A DNA stretch of 10,258 bases from Chitinophagaceae bacterium (GTDB lineage Bacteria > Bacteroidota > Bacteroidia > Chitinophagales > Chitinophagaceae): positions 1 through 10,258 of the forward strand of contig CANHMN010000042.1 in assembly GCA_947461645.1 (NCBI GenBank), given 5' to 3'. Shown piece after piece: positions 1 through 8,700 of this stretch. Both the position numbers and the translations under genes were made by a program. Each line of letters begins with the position of its first letter. The first letter of the stretch is position 1. The notes beneath the pieces were generated by a model. That model saw only the letters and a program-made list of their open reading frames with translations, made no database searches and had not been told where the DNA came from.

Positions 1-42
1 TTTGCTGCTGGCGGTCCACGCAACAGTTTTGCTCAACCATAA
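1..42 (+). CDS. C-terminal tail of an unidentified protein (cut by window edge)
   Basis: Reading from base 1 gives 13 codons (FAAGGPRNSFAQP) and then TAA at 40-42. Of the three plus-strand frames this is the only one that closes just before the intrinsic terminator at 64-98; the second frame runs through the terminator. That arrangement fits the end of a gene that enters from the left. The tail is rich in Gly, Ala and Pro and too short to assign to a family, so no function is proposed. The position relative to the terminator is seen; that it is coding is inferred. Confidence 0.42.
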   Translation, partial: FAAGGPRNSFAQP

Positions 43-63
43 TTCATTTGTTTTTTTTGAGAG

Positions 64-98
64 AGAGGTTGCTCATTATTTGAGCAGCCTCTTTTTTT
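64..98 (+). terminator. Rho-independent terminator
   Basis: A 12-bp stem (64-75 pairing with 81-92, one T-G wobble) closes a 5-base loop and runs into seven consecutive T residues (92-98). It lies 21 bases after the TAA at 40-42 and 52 bases before the next gene, so it most likely ends the upstream transcript. The T-tract supports only plus-strand termination. Confidence 0.87.
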
Positions 99-150
99 AT
101 TTTAAACTCGTTCATAATTTTTAGCTTTACAAAAAGGACCTTCGTTCTCC

Positions 151-1995
151 ATGAAAAAAATCTATTTTGCCTTTTCCTATTGGTTGACTTGGATATTGCT
201 GTTTCAGTCAGCAAGAATGATTTTTAGCTTTTACCACTACAAGGAAAGTCTGAATACCGGCTTAACCGAAATGCTTAAAAGCTTTCTTTACGGGTTAAGA
301 ATGGACATGTCGATGGCGAGTTATTTTACAGTGCTATTCTGTTTTATACTCTTATTGCATCCGCTTATCGGTGAAAAAACAACAAAACTTTTGTTGAAAA
401 TTTACTCGATTGCATTACTGATTCCTGCTTCGATAATCATATTGTGTGATATGCCTGCCTATGCAGCATGGGGATACCGACTAGATGCAACTCCCTTGAA
501 ATACCTGCTTTCACCAAGAGAGGCTGTCGCTTCAACAGCAAACTTACCTTTATTTGGTTTGATAGCAACCTGGCTGATAGCTGTATTGCTGATCAGTAAA
601 ATAAAAATAGCATTTATCGAATCCAGAAGCAGTACCATCATGTATGATAAGCGCGATTTGAAAAATACTTTGTTTTTGTTGTTGTTTACAGCAGTTCAGA
701 TTATTCCTATTAGAGGAGGATTTCAGCTTGCTCCTATGAACCAAAGCGCTGTATATTTCTCTAATCAACAACATGCTAATCTTTCTGCCATCAATGTTTG
801 CTGGAACTTCATGCATTCGCTTTCTCACGATCTGAATGCAGACACCAATCCTTTTGAATGTATCGATAAGTCGACTGCAAGAAATATTATTGATTCCTTA
901 ATGATGCCGGCATCAGACACCATAACAGCAATTCAACGTGTTACTTCTGCTCAACCCAATGTCATTTTGATTGTATGGGAGAGTTTTACCGGCAAGGTTG
1001 TTGATTCCTATAAAAATGGTATAGAAATTACACCGGCATTTAACAGACTTAAAAAGGAAGGACTTTATTTTTCAGATATTTATGCAACAGGCGACAGAAC
1101 CGATAAAGGTATCGTTGGTGTTTTAAGTGGTTATCCTGCTCAACCTACAACTTCAATTGTTAAAGTTCCGCAGAAAGCAGATAAGCTTCCCAAGTTGCCG
1201 GCTTTGTTCTCCGAAAAGGGCTATAATACTTCTTTCTATTATGGTGGTGAACTTGAATTTGCCAACATGAAAACATATCTGATGGGAAGCGGTTTCCAAC
1301 GCTTTGTGAGTAAGAGTGATTTCGAAAGCAAAGACCAAAACTCAAAATGGGGTGCGCATGATGGTGTAGTGATGAACAAATTAAGCCGTGAGCTCGCAAA
1401 AGAAAAATCACCATTTTTCAGCACCTGGCTTACCCTCAGCAGCCACGAGCCTTATGAAACCCCGGCACAAACAGCAATAAAAGGAAAAGATGACGAATCC
1501 TTATTCCTAAATTCTCTGCATTACACAGATAATGTAATCGGAAACTTTATTCAACAATGTAAGCAACAGCCTTTCTGGCAAAATACCCTTGTTGTCATTA
1601 TTGCCGACCATGGACATCGTTTGCCTTATTCCAAAGAAAAAATAAATGACTTCAGGATTCCAATGTTATGGCTCGGTGGCGCTTTACAAGCCAAATCACA
1701 AATCATCAACAGCACTGGAAGTCAAATTGATTTGGCTAAAACAATCTTGAACCAATTGGAAATAAACAGCAGCTCATTTGTTTGGAGCAAAGACTTGTTG
1801 GCAGAAAAAAGAAATCCTTGGGCTTATTTTAGTTTCAACAACGGTTTTGGATGGGTGAAGGACAAGAAAAATTATTTTGTTTACGACAATGTTGGAAACA
1901 GGATAATGGAAGAACAAGGCAGCATAGATTCCAATGATATCAAAGCAGGTAAAGCCATGCAGCAAAATAGTTTCGCTGATTATTTGTCTAAATAA
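151..1995 (+). CDS. LTA synthase/MdoB-type membrane sulfatase-fold phosphotransferase
   Basis: This 614-residue protein combines an N-terminal membrane part with a C-terminal alkaline-phosphatase/sulfatase-fold domain outside the membrane, the layout of LtaS and OpgB/MdoB phosphoglycerol transferases. About five hydrophobic helices lie near residues 5-26, 52-72, 80-104, 132-154 and 168-190. The catalytic domain starts at PNVILIVWES. Metal-site and nucleophile candidates are visible: E277 in VWESF, T317 in GDRTDKG (the likely nucleophile), H432 in SSHEPY, and D486-H487 in IIADHGH. A complete active site suggests an active enzyme. In this phylum the substrate is unknown; transfer of a head group to a glycan or lipid is an inference, and classical lipoteichoic acid is unlikely in a Gram-negative cell. 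The frame has an upstream TAA at 115-117 and no other ATG, which fixes the start. An AAAGGA at 133-138 is a weak, rather distant RBS. It appears to be a single-gene unit between two terminators. Confidence 0.88.
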   Translation: MKKIYFAFSYWLTWILLFQSARMIFSFYHYKESLNTGLTEMLKSFLYGLRMDMSMASYFTVLFCFILLLHPLIGEKTTKLLLKIYSIALLIPASIIILCDMPAYAAWGYRLDATPLKYLLSPREAVASTANLPLFGLIATWLIAVLLISKIKIAFIESRSSTIMYDKRDLKNTLFLLLFTAVQIIPIRGGFQLAPMNQSAVYFSNQQHANLSAINVCWNFMHSLSHDLNADTNPFECIDKSTARNIIDSLMMPASDTITAIQRVTSAQPNVILIVWESFTGKVVDSYKNGIEITPAFNRLKKEGLYFSDIYATGDRTDKGIVGVLSGYPAQPTTSIVKVPQKADKLPKLPALFSEKGYNTSFYYGGELEFANMKTYLMGSGFQRFVSKSDFESKDQNSKWGAHDGVVMNKLSRELAKEKSPFFSTWLTLSSHEPYETPAQTAIKGKDDESLFLNSLHYTDNVIGNFIQQCKQQPFWQNTLVVIIADHGHRLPYSKEKINDFRIPMLWLGGALQAKSQIINSTGSQIDLAKTILNQLEINSSSFVWSKDLLAEKRNPWAYFSFNNGFGWVKDKKNYFVYDNVGNRIMEEQGSIDSNDIKAGKAMQQNSFADYLSK

Positions 1996-1997
1996 AT

Positions 1998-2023
1998 AAG
2001 GCCTTTGGAAAACCAAAGACCTT
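1998..2023. terminator. Hairpin between convergent genes, probable shared terminator
   Basis: Two 11-base arms (1998-2008 and 2013-2023) flank a 4-base loop. Read on the minus strand all positions pair (one G-U) and the stem is followed by an AT-rich ATTTATTTA. Read on the plus strand there is one C-A mismatch and no T-tract. It lies directly after the TAA of the sulfatase-fold gene and 27 bases past the end of the convergent iscA, so it best fits the end of the isc operon with possible use in both directions. Confidence 0.6.
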
Positions 2024-2050
2024 ACATCAATTATTCTTGTAGATTATAAA

Positions 2051-2401
2051 TTATACTGCAAAACTGTCGCCACATCCACAACTTCTGCTCGCATTGGGAT
2101 TGTTGAAATGAAATCCTTTTCCATTCAATCCATCTGTAAAATCGAGTTCAGTGTTCACCAGATAAAGAAAGCTCTTCAAATCGGTAACAAGTTTGATGCC
2201 CTTGTCTTCAAAGACTTGATCCATTGGCTTAATTTCATTGTCAAAATCAAGTTTATAGCTCAACCCGCTGCAGCCACCACCAACAACACCTACCCTCAGA
2301 AAATAAGAATCGTCACCGGTTACACCGGCTTCGTTCATCAATTGCTGAATTTTTGATTTTGCCTTATCTGTGATGTAAATGCTGTTATCGGTTGCTACCA
2401 T
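2051..2401 (-). CDS. iscA: A-type iron-sulfur carrier/assembly protein (IscA/ErpA/SufA family)
   Basis: This 116-residue cytoplasmic protein has the HesB/IscA fold signature. The three cluster-binding cysteines are present: C44 in GGGCSGLSY and C108/C110 in the C-terminal SCGCGDSF. A-type proteins receive Fe-S clusters or iron and pass them to apo-enzymes. The length is typical for the family. It is the last gene of the iscS-iscU-iscA operon, beginning 18 bases after the iscU stop, and a hairpin at 1998-2023 follows. The start is the ATG at 2399-2401; I see no strong Shine-Dalgarno before it, which is usual in Bacteroidota. IscA, ErpA and SufA cannot be told apart by these motifs; the symbol is chosen from its place after iscU. 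Confidence 0.93.
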   Translation of the reverse strand: MVATDNSIYITDKAKSKIQQLMNEAGVTGDDSYFLRVGVVGGGCSGLSYKLDFDNEIKPMDQVFEDKGIKLVTDLKSFLYLVNTELDFTDGLNGKGFHFNNPNASRSCGCGDSFAV

Positions 2402-2419
2402 GTTTGAAAAGATTTATCA

Positions 2420-2839
2420 TTAATGAACGATACTGTCTTCAAATTTGATTTTCTCCAAACCATTTTTTTCTCTGTAATCGTTGATGGCAGCTTTAATTGC
2501 ATCTTCGGCCAAAACGGAACAGTGAATTTTAACGGGTGGCAGGTTAAGTTCTTCAACAATAGTCATGTTGTCGATTTTCAAAGCCTCATCAACAGACTTT
2601 CCTTTTAACCACTCTGTAGCCAAAGAGGATGATGCAATAGCCGAGCCGCATCCAAAAGTTTTGAATTTGGCATCGGTAATCATTCCTGTTTCGCTGTTCA
2701 CTTCAATTTGCAAACGCATAACGTCGCCGCACTCGGGTGCACCAACTAATCCGGTACCTACATTTTTGCTTGACTTGTCAAGCGTACCAACATTTTTTGG
2801 ATTTTGGTAATGATCAATAACTTTTTCTGAGTATGCCAT
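2420..2839 (-). CDS. iscU: Iron-sulfur cluster scaffold protein IscU
   Basis: This 139-residue protein is a full-length IscU, the scaffold on which a [2Fe-2S] cluster is built from sulfur delivered by IscS. The start MAYSEKVIDHYQNPKNVG is characteristic. Cluster ligands are all present: C37 with D39 in APECGDVM, C64 in FGCGSA, and H106-C107. The LPPVK motif at 100-104, which in the studied systems is bound by the HscA-type Hsp70, is intact, so chaperone-assisted cluster release is likely. No hscA or hscB lies in the window, and the partner may be encoded elsewhere or be general DnaK. The gene lies 29 bases downstream of iscS and 18 upstream of iscA, in the same transcription unit. LPPVK and the length separate it from SufU, which lacks the motif and has an insertion. 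Confidence 0.97.
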   Translation of the reverse strand: MAYSEKVIDHYQNPKNVGTLDKSSKNVGTGLVGAPECGDVMRLQIEVNSETGMITDAKFKTFGCGSAIASSSLATEWLKGKSVDEALKIDNMTIVEELNLPPVKIHCSVLAEDAIKAAINDYREKNGLEKIKFEDSIVH

Positions 2840-2868
2840 ATAATTTGTTTTAATTTTTTAAATAGTAA

Positions 2869-4086
2869 TTAATGTCCGGTCCATTCGATGGTATTTAAAT
2901 CGATTCCTTCTTTGTACATTTCCCAAAGCGGACTCATTTCTCTAAGTTTCAAAACGGTTTCCGAGATAGACTTGATCGTGTAATCAATTTCTTCTTCTGT
3001 TGTAAACCTACTTAATCCAAACCTTAAAGAGCTGTGTGCAAGGTCATCACCAAGGCCCAATGCTTTGAGTACGTATGAAGGCTCCAAAGATGCCGAAGTA
3101 CAAGCTGAGCCTGAGCTTAGAGCGATATTTTTGTTGAAGCCCATTAACAACCCTTCTCCTTCCACATGTTTGAAAGAAATATTGGTAACATGTGGCAAAC
3201 GATGTTCCTTGTTACCATTAACATAGGATTCTTCAATTTGAGTAAGGGAAGATTCCAGTTTATCTCTCAATTTGCTTATTCTTTCGGTATCTGCTTGCAT
3301 TTCAAGCATACAAAGTTCACAGGCTTTTCCGAAACCTACGATTCCGGGTACATTTAACGTACCGCTTCTCATGCCTCTTTCGTGACCACCACCGTCCATT
3401 TGGGCGGTTACTTTAACCCTTGGATTTTTCCTTCTCACATAAAGCGCTCCCACTCCTTTAGGTCCATACATTTTGTGCGCGGTGAATGCCATAAGGTCAA
3501 TACCATCTTTGTTTACATCTACAGGTATTTTACCTACAGCCTGTGTAGCATCTGTAAAAACCAATACGCCATGTTTACGAGCGATTGCACTGATTTCTTT
3601 GATCGGCATCACCGTACCAATTTCGTTGTTGGCATACATTATGGAAATAAGAATAGTAGTTGGTTTGATGGCCGCTTCCAATTTAGCGAGGTCAATCAAA
3701 CCATCATCATTCACTTCAAGATAAGTAACCTCTCCTCCTTGCTTTTCAATGTGCTTGCAGGTATCCAAAACAGCTTTGTGTTCTGTAGTAACGGTTATAA
3801 CGTGATTGCCTTTGGAAGCATACATTTCAAAAACACCCTTTATGGCAAGGTTATCTGCTTCAGTAGCTCCCGAAGTGAAAAGAATTTCTTTTGGATCGGC
3901 TCCTACCAGTTTAGCAACCTGCTCTCGTGCATAATCTACCGCTTCCTCAGCAGCCCAGCCAAAGGGATGGTTTCTGCTTGCCGCATTTCCAAAATGATTG
4001 GTAAAAAAGGGCATCATGGTCTCCAGCACTCTGGGATCCATAGGGGTAGTAGCATTGTTGTCTAAATAAATAGGTAGATTAAGCAT
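2869..4086 (-). CDS. iscS: Cysteine desulfurase IscS
   Basis: This 405-residue PLP enzyme removes sulfur from L-cysteine, giving alanine and a persulfide for Fe-S assembly and thiolation reactions. It is a class V aminotransferase-fold protein of group I type. Visible residues: YLDNNATTP at the N-terminus; H103 in TEHKAV; D179 and Q182 in FTDATQAVG; the PLP lysine K205 in [10 protein letters not shown]; and catalytic C329 in the mobile loop [13 protein letters not shown]. The C-terminal tail ([10 protein letters not shown]...EWTGH) matches the IscS end that contacts IscU, which rules out SufS and agrees with the adjacent iscU. The length is close to that of the E. coli enzyme (404). It is the first gene of the operon. 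No iscR precedes it; a methylmalonyl-CoA epimerase gene diverges from the same spacer, so regulation by a neighbouring IscR is not supported. Confidence 0.97.
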   Translation of the reverse strand: MLNLPIYLDNNATTPMDPRVLETMMPFFTNHFGNAASRNHPFGWAAEEAVDYAREQVAKLVGADPKEILFTSGATEADNLAIKGVFEMYASKGNHVITVTTEHKAVLDTCKHIEKQGGEVTYLEVNDDGLIDLAKLEAAIKPTTILISIMYANNEIGTVMPIKEISAIARKHGVLVFTDATQAVGKIPVDVNKDGIDLMAFTAHKMYGPKGVGALYVRRKNPRVKVTAQMDGGGHERGMRSGTLNVPGIVGFGKACELCMLEMQADTERISKLRDKLESSLTQIEESYVNGNKEHRLPHVTNISFKHVEGEGLLMGFNKNIALSSGSACTSASLEPSYVLKALGLGDDLAHSSLRFGLSRFTTEEEIDYTIKSISETVLKLREMSPLWEMYKEGIDLNTIEWTGH

Positions 4087-4272
4087 GATTCTGATTAAAT
4101 GGTTTGTTTCATTTGAATAACGCGAAATTAATACAAAAGGTTTTTTGTTTCGGTGTAAAAGGCAATCTTATTTTAATTTAACGTATTTCGTAAACGAGCG
4201 GCATTGCATATTTCTTAATTAGAAATTAATTGATTAAGATTGCTGCCGAATATTCAAGAAAATCTGTAATAA
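4087..4272. other. Divergent intergenic region between iscS and the epimerase gene
   Basis: This 186-base AT-rich spacer must hold the promoters for both the minus-strand isc operon and the plus-strand epimerase gene. I see no tRNA, ORF of note or clear riboswitch. A 6-bp dyad (4214-4219 with 4233-4238) is present but expected by chance in such AT-rich DNA. No recognisable IscR or other operator stands out. Confidence 0.55.
4123..4130 (-). promoter_or_regulatory. Candidate -7 promoter element for iscSUA
   Basis: On the minus strand these bases read TAATTTCG, matching five of the six defined positions of the Bacteroidota -7 consensus TAnnTTTG. It lies 36 bases upstream of the iscS ATG, a plausible distance. 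A matching TTTG element near -33 is not found at the expected spacing, so this is tentative. Confidence 0.27.
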
Positions 4273-4674
4273 ATGAAAAATATCGAACATATAGGCATTG
4301 CTGTCAAAGACCTCAACTTCTCCATCCCTCTTTTTGAGCGATTGCTTAAAACACCTTGCTACAAGACCGAAATGGTTGAATCTGAAAGGGTAAATACCGC
4401 TTTTTTTCAAACCGGCGAAAGCAAGATAGAATTGGTTCAAAGCGAGACTGCTGATGGCGTAATATCTAAATTCATTGAAAAAAAAGGCGAAGGTATTCAT
4501 CACATTGCCTTTGAAGTAGAAGATATTCTTGCCGAAATGAAAAGGCTTTCAGAAGAGGGTTTTCAACTTTTGAACGAATCGCCGAAAAAAGGTGCTGATA
4601 ACAAATGGGTTTGTTTTCTTCACCCCAAAGGAACCAATGGTGTATTGGTGGAGTTGTGCCAGACTATCAAATAG
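4273..4674 (+). CDS. mce: Methylmalonyl-CoA epimerase (VOC superfamily)
   Basis: This 133-residue cytoplasmic enzyme interconverts (S)- and (R)-methylmalonyl-CoA, linking propionyl-CoA and succinyl-CoA metabolism through methylmalonyl-CoA mutase. It has two VOC beta-alpha-beta-beta-beta modules. Metal-ligand candidates are H6 in IEHIGIAV, E53 in KIELVQ, H77 in IHHIAFEV and E127 in VLVELCQ, matching the H/Q-E/H/E pattern of the family. The GxGIHHIAFEV and HPKGTNGVLVEL segments are typical of epimerases rather than glyoxalase I. The start ATG has no evident Shine-Dalgarno. The gene stands alone here: it diverges from iscS, converges on the PorP-like gene with a 14-base gap, and no mutase or carboxylase gene is adjacent. 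Another VOC enzyme cannot be wholly excluded, but the length and motifs fit well. Confidence 0.9.
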   Translation: MKNIEHIGIAVKDLNFSIPLFERLLKTPCYKTEMVESERVNTAFFQTGESKIELVQSETADGVISKFIEKKGEGIHHIAFEVEDILAEMKRLSEEGFQLLNESPKKGADNKWVCFLHPKGTNGVLVELCQTIK

Positions 4675-4688
4675 AGCGAATAAGCTGG

Positions 4689-5717
4689 CTAAAACGTTGG
4701 GCATGGTATGCCAACATTACCCATGTTTTCTTTGGTAATAATCAAAGAAAATTCAAAACTCCTCGGAATAGAGGGGCCATCGTTTTGTTTTGATGTGGTA
4801 ATATCATAGGTCAGTCCCATTTGTACCTTGCCCTGCAACCATCCAATGTAGGGATAAAAGGAATCCCCTTCTCTAAACCATCCGCCCAGGTATAAAATAG
4901 TCTTTTGATCTCCTCTTGAAAGATCTTTTCCTATGCTTCCACCTACAGCAAAATAGGATGGTAATGCTTGCGATTGGTATATGCCATTGAAACTGAGGAT
5001 GGTGGTTTCAGAAGTTTTGAATTCCGCATTGGCGTGTGCAACATACCTGATGGGCAGTAATTGTAGCGGATCATTTAAAAAAGATTGTTTAGGTCTGTTA
5101 AGATTGAAAACAGCACCACCAATTTTAAAACCTTTTTCCTTGTCTCGGTAGTTGTACAATAAACCCGCCCCCAATGATACAAATGGCTTTAAACTGTTTA
5201 AAGCTGTTTCGCCGTTTGGTAGTGTAACGTCAAATCCGCCGCTCGTGAATTGCTCGCCGAAGGTCAGTCTAGAGTAATCGATCGTTCTGTTTCCATAAAG
5301 TGCATGTAAGCCTATGGCAACAGACTCCATGTATTCATCATCGTAAGAAAGGGGTTTGTGATAGGCGAACGTTCCCACTCCATAGGTACTTTTGAATGCT
5401 CCATACATGCTTTGATCCATTAACAATGTACCGCCAACAGCCATGGTGCCCGTTTTGGAATCATCGATTCCATTGTGGGTTTGTCCGGTGATTTTGTATT
5501 CACCTGAGAAGGCCTGAGTATTGAATGGAGTTGATGCATTTCCCCATTGCTGACGCCAATTACATGAAACCTTCCAATTTTGGATTCCTGATCCTGCCAA
5601 TGCGGGGTTAACAAATTGTGACGCCACGAAGAACTGTGAAAAATGAGGGTCTTGTGCTTTCAGTTTTAAAAAACACAGATTGCTCAAAAATAAAATCAGA
5701 AAAATTTTGTTTCTCAT
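4689..5717 (-). CDS. PorP/SprF family outer-membrane protein of type IX secretion
   Basis: This 342-residue protein has a signal peptide (hydrophobic 5-19, likely cleavage after LKA at 21) and a mature start QDPHFSQFF followed by FVNPALAGSG, the hallmark beginning of the PorP/SprF family. The family's C-terminal PCP-aromatic ending is present as IPCPTF. The body alternates aromatic and polar residues and Gly, as expected for an outer-membrane beta-barrel. Known relatives: SprF is needed for surface display of the adhesin SprB in Flavobacterium, and PorP anchors the T9SS ring and a PorE partner. Many genomes carry extra copies beside type B CTD proteins. Its ATG overlaps the stop of the upstream 1443-residue CTD protein by ATGA (5714-5717), which suggests translational coupling and a dedicated adhesin/partner pair. 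It is more likely a SprF-like accessory copy than the core PorP. A bulged hairpin at about 4694-4713 overlaps its last codons and could aid termination. Confidence 0.93.
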   Translation of the reverse strand: MRNKIFLILFLSNLCFLKLKAQDPHFSQFFVASQFVNPALAGSGIQNWKVSCNWRQQWGNASTPFNTQAFSGEYKITGQTHNGIDDSKTGTMAVGGTLLMDQSMYGAFKSTYGVGTFAYHKPLSYDDEYMESVAIGLHALYGNRTIDYSRLTFGEQFTSGGFDVTLPNGETALNSLKPFVSLGAGLLYNYRDKEKGFKIGGAVFNLNRPKQSFLNDPLQLLPIRYVAHANAEFKTSETTILSFNGIYQSQALPSYFAVGGSIGKDLSRGDQKTILYLGGWFREGDSFYPYIGWLQGKVQMGLTYDITTSKQNDGPSIPRSFEFSLIITKENMGNVGIPCPTF

Positions 5718-8700
5718 CGCAGTAAGATTGTTTGTCCTCTTCTCATAATTGTTTTGCCTTTTTTATCTATGCCCTCAGCAATCCAAACATAAGTTTCAGC
5801 GGGTTGTTTTTTACCTATAAACGTGCCATCCCATTTTTGCAACGGATTTCTAGTTTCAAACAGCAATTGTCCCCATCTGTTGAACACCCTGAAAATAGTC
5901 AGCTTCTCCATTCCCACCAGAAAAATAGCTAACATATCATTATGTCCGTCTGCATTCGGAGTGAATGCCGTTGGAACCGCGATATCTGTATTGTCAAAAA
6001 TATTCACCATTAAAGTATCATAAATAAAACAGCCGGCATTGTTGCGGATTTGGATGATATATTCCTGTTGAGAATCGTGGTTGAAAACCGGATCAATTAC
6101 ATCTGACCTGTTCAAACCCAAAGAAGGCAACCAAAGAAATTCATTGCCAACGTTTCTCGCATATAGTCTAGTGTCAGTCAATTTCAATGCATTTACAGAA
6201 GTATAGCGAATGCCGGATATTGACGATTCAATAGGAATAACAAAATCGGATGTTGTTGACAATGAAGGACAATCTATGGACGATATTGTTAGCTGTACCG
6301 TAAAAACCATAGCAGTATCAAATACATGTGTAGGTGAATAATTTACAGAATCGATCGAACTTCCATCACCAAAATTCCAATACCATTTTATCGGGCTGCT
6401 GTTGGAAATATCGCTGGTGTTGTTGAATAGTACAGGAATATTCAAACAATTACTGTTGTTTATAAATGCCGGAATTGGTTTTTCTTTCAATGAAAGTTGA
6501 ACGGTACCTAAAGCGAGTTTTTTACAACCTTCTGTAGAAACCAATTCCAAGGTGTATACTCCGGGTAAAGTGGCTAAATAACTTGATTGAGTTGCACCCT
6601 GAATCTCATTGCCATTGTAATACCATTGATAACCATTTGCAGCTGAGCCCTGCAATAAACGTGGAGTTCCCTGACAAATGAAAGTAGTATCGGGCATGTC
6701 AAGATTGCCTTCAGGAAGTTGATTGATAATAATGCTGTCTGAAATACTTTTCACACTGCAGCCAGCAGTATTGGTAACAAGAACCTGGTAACTTCCGGCA
6801 GTTAATACAAGTAAGGAGTCTGTCGTAGCATTTGGAATAGGTGTTCCACCAATCATCCATTGATAGCCACTAACAGAACCTGCACCCGCTTGGACATCTG
6901 CATGTAAAACGATTTGATCCCCTGCACAAATTTCATAAGGTCCATTTGGACTAACATTTACCAATGGACTTGGAAGTATTGTTATGGGTTTTTGAATACT
7001 ATCCACACAGCCGCTGTCACTAGTAACTATCAATTTTACTTGATAATTAAATTGATTCGGAATAACATATTGATGACTAACGGTTGGGCCAATGCTATCA
7101 TTACCATCCCCGAAGAACCAATGATGAGTTGTAGTATTTTCTGAAGAAATATACGAAGCTGAATTGAAACTGAAATCATTTTCCAAGAAACACTGTGCGG
7201 GAGGAGTAACAAAATCAGGATCTGGTAAAGGATTGATTAAAACTGATTTTCTTATGCTATCAACACATCCTTTATCTGTGGTACTGATGAGCAAGACGCT
7301 GTGGTCTCCTGATCCGTTGAAAGTAGTACTTGCATTTGTTCCATTAACCAATACTCCAGTGCCAAAGTCCCATTGATTCTGAGCCACATTACTGGGAGCA
7401 ACAATCGAGCTATTACTGGAAAATTGAAATAAATTACCTGAGGATAAAAAACATTGTGGTAGTGGTGTTATAAAATCAACAGTGGCATTGGGATGTACAA
7501 CCACTTTTATTGTGGTATCATCTTCACAACCCATGTCAGAAGTAACAGTCAACTTCACATCAAAAGTATCCGCTGTGCTGTAAGTATGGTTTACTGATGC
7601 CCCTGCCTGAGAGGATTGATCACCAAACTGCCAAGCGTAGTTTGTAATTGAACCCGTTTGTACGGTGGAATTGCTGTTAAACGTAAAATTATTTGTTCCC
7701 AAACACTGTGCTAATGGCGGATTAAAAACAGCCTGAGGGCCTGGATTTACAACTACAGGTTTGGTTATACTTGTAGAACAATTGTTGTTACTCACCACAG
7801 TTAAAATAACATCGTAAGTGCCTGGTGCAGAAAAAGATTGTGTAACGACGTCTCCAATCTGTGTGCCTAAGGAACCAAAATCCCACACTGTGGAATTGAT
7901 GGTGCCGGAAGATACCGAAGAATTACTGGTAAAAGTAAAGTCATTGGCAGACAAACATTGTGGCGGTGGTGGTGTGAAATTGGCTGATGGGCTTGGTGCA
8001 GGGCTAACTTGAACCTGAGATGTTGCAGAACAACTTGTAGCTGTTTGCGTTCCGGTTACTGTATAGGTGGTTGAGCCAGTTGGATTGACATTTACGGTTG
8101 TCTGATTAACAACGGTAAGAGAAGAAGCCGGAGTCCAATTATAATTATCTGCCCCTGAAACGGTAATAGAGCCGGTTGCTCCGAAGCAAAATGGCGTAGT
8201 ACTAACCGTTAGAACTGGTTTGGGGTTTACATTAACAACAACCGTATCTCTTGCAACGCATTTTGTGGTGTTGTCTGTTGCCACCAGTTGATAGGTTGTT
8301 GTATCCGCTGGACTTGCATTAACCGAAAAAGAATTGGTAGAACTTAAACCAGTAGATGGCGACCAAGAATAAGTTACGTTGGGTATGGAATTGGTGGCGA
8401 GCGCAACTGAACCAGACTCGCAAATAGATTTGTCGGCAACGGGATTAATATTCAACACGGGTTGCTCAACAGTTACTTTCAACGTATCCCTACAAACTTG
8501 TCCTGAAGTGGGATTGGCTGGTGGAATAACTTCCAAATTCAGCGAAGTACCACCTGTCAATCCATTGTTCATTGTAACATTTTGCCCTGTTGCCACAATT
8601 GAGGTGTAACTGGCATTCCACCAGTTATAGGTCTGAAATCCGGGAGGGCCCGACAAAATTGTTATAGGAGGAGTGTTACAGTTGTTCTTTGCCGTTGCTC

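Noticed and set aside
3382..4065. A 227-codon open frame on the plus strand opposite iscS
   Set aside because: It is fully antisense to a gene with complete IscS motifs, and its translation shows no recognisable domain; it is a shadow of the iscS codon pattern.
4214..4238. Inverted repeat in the iscS/mce spacer as a possible operator
   Set aside because: The arms are only six A/T-rich bases (CTTAAT/ATTAAG) and similar matches arise by chance in this AT-rich spacer.
4694..4713. Hairpin at the convergent end of mce and the PorP-like gene as an intrinsic terminator
   Set aside because: The stem has a bulge, lies within the last codons of the PorP-like gene and lacks a proper T-tract on either strand; it is mentioned only as a possible aid to termination.
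4689..4760. Possible frameshifted end of the PorP-like gene
   Set aside because: The sequence ends in IPCPTF, the usual PorP/SprF ending, so the C-terminus is normal.
6974..7993. Recurring short motifs on the plus strand that could suggest a CRISPR or satellite array
   Set aside because: The spacing of about 250-260 bases and the divergence match PKD coding modules; there are no short identical repeats with unique spacers.
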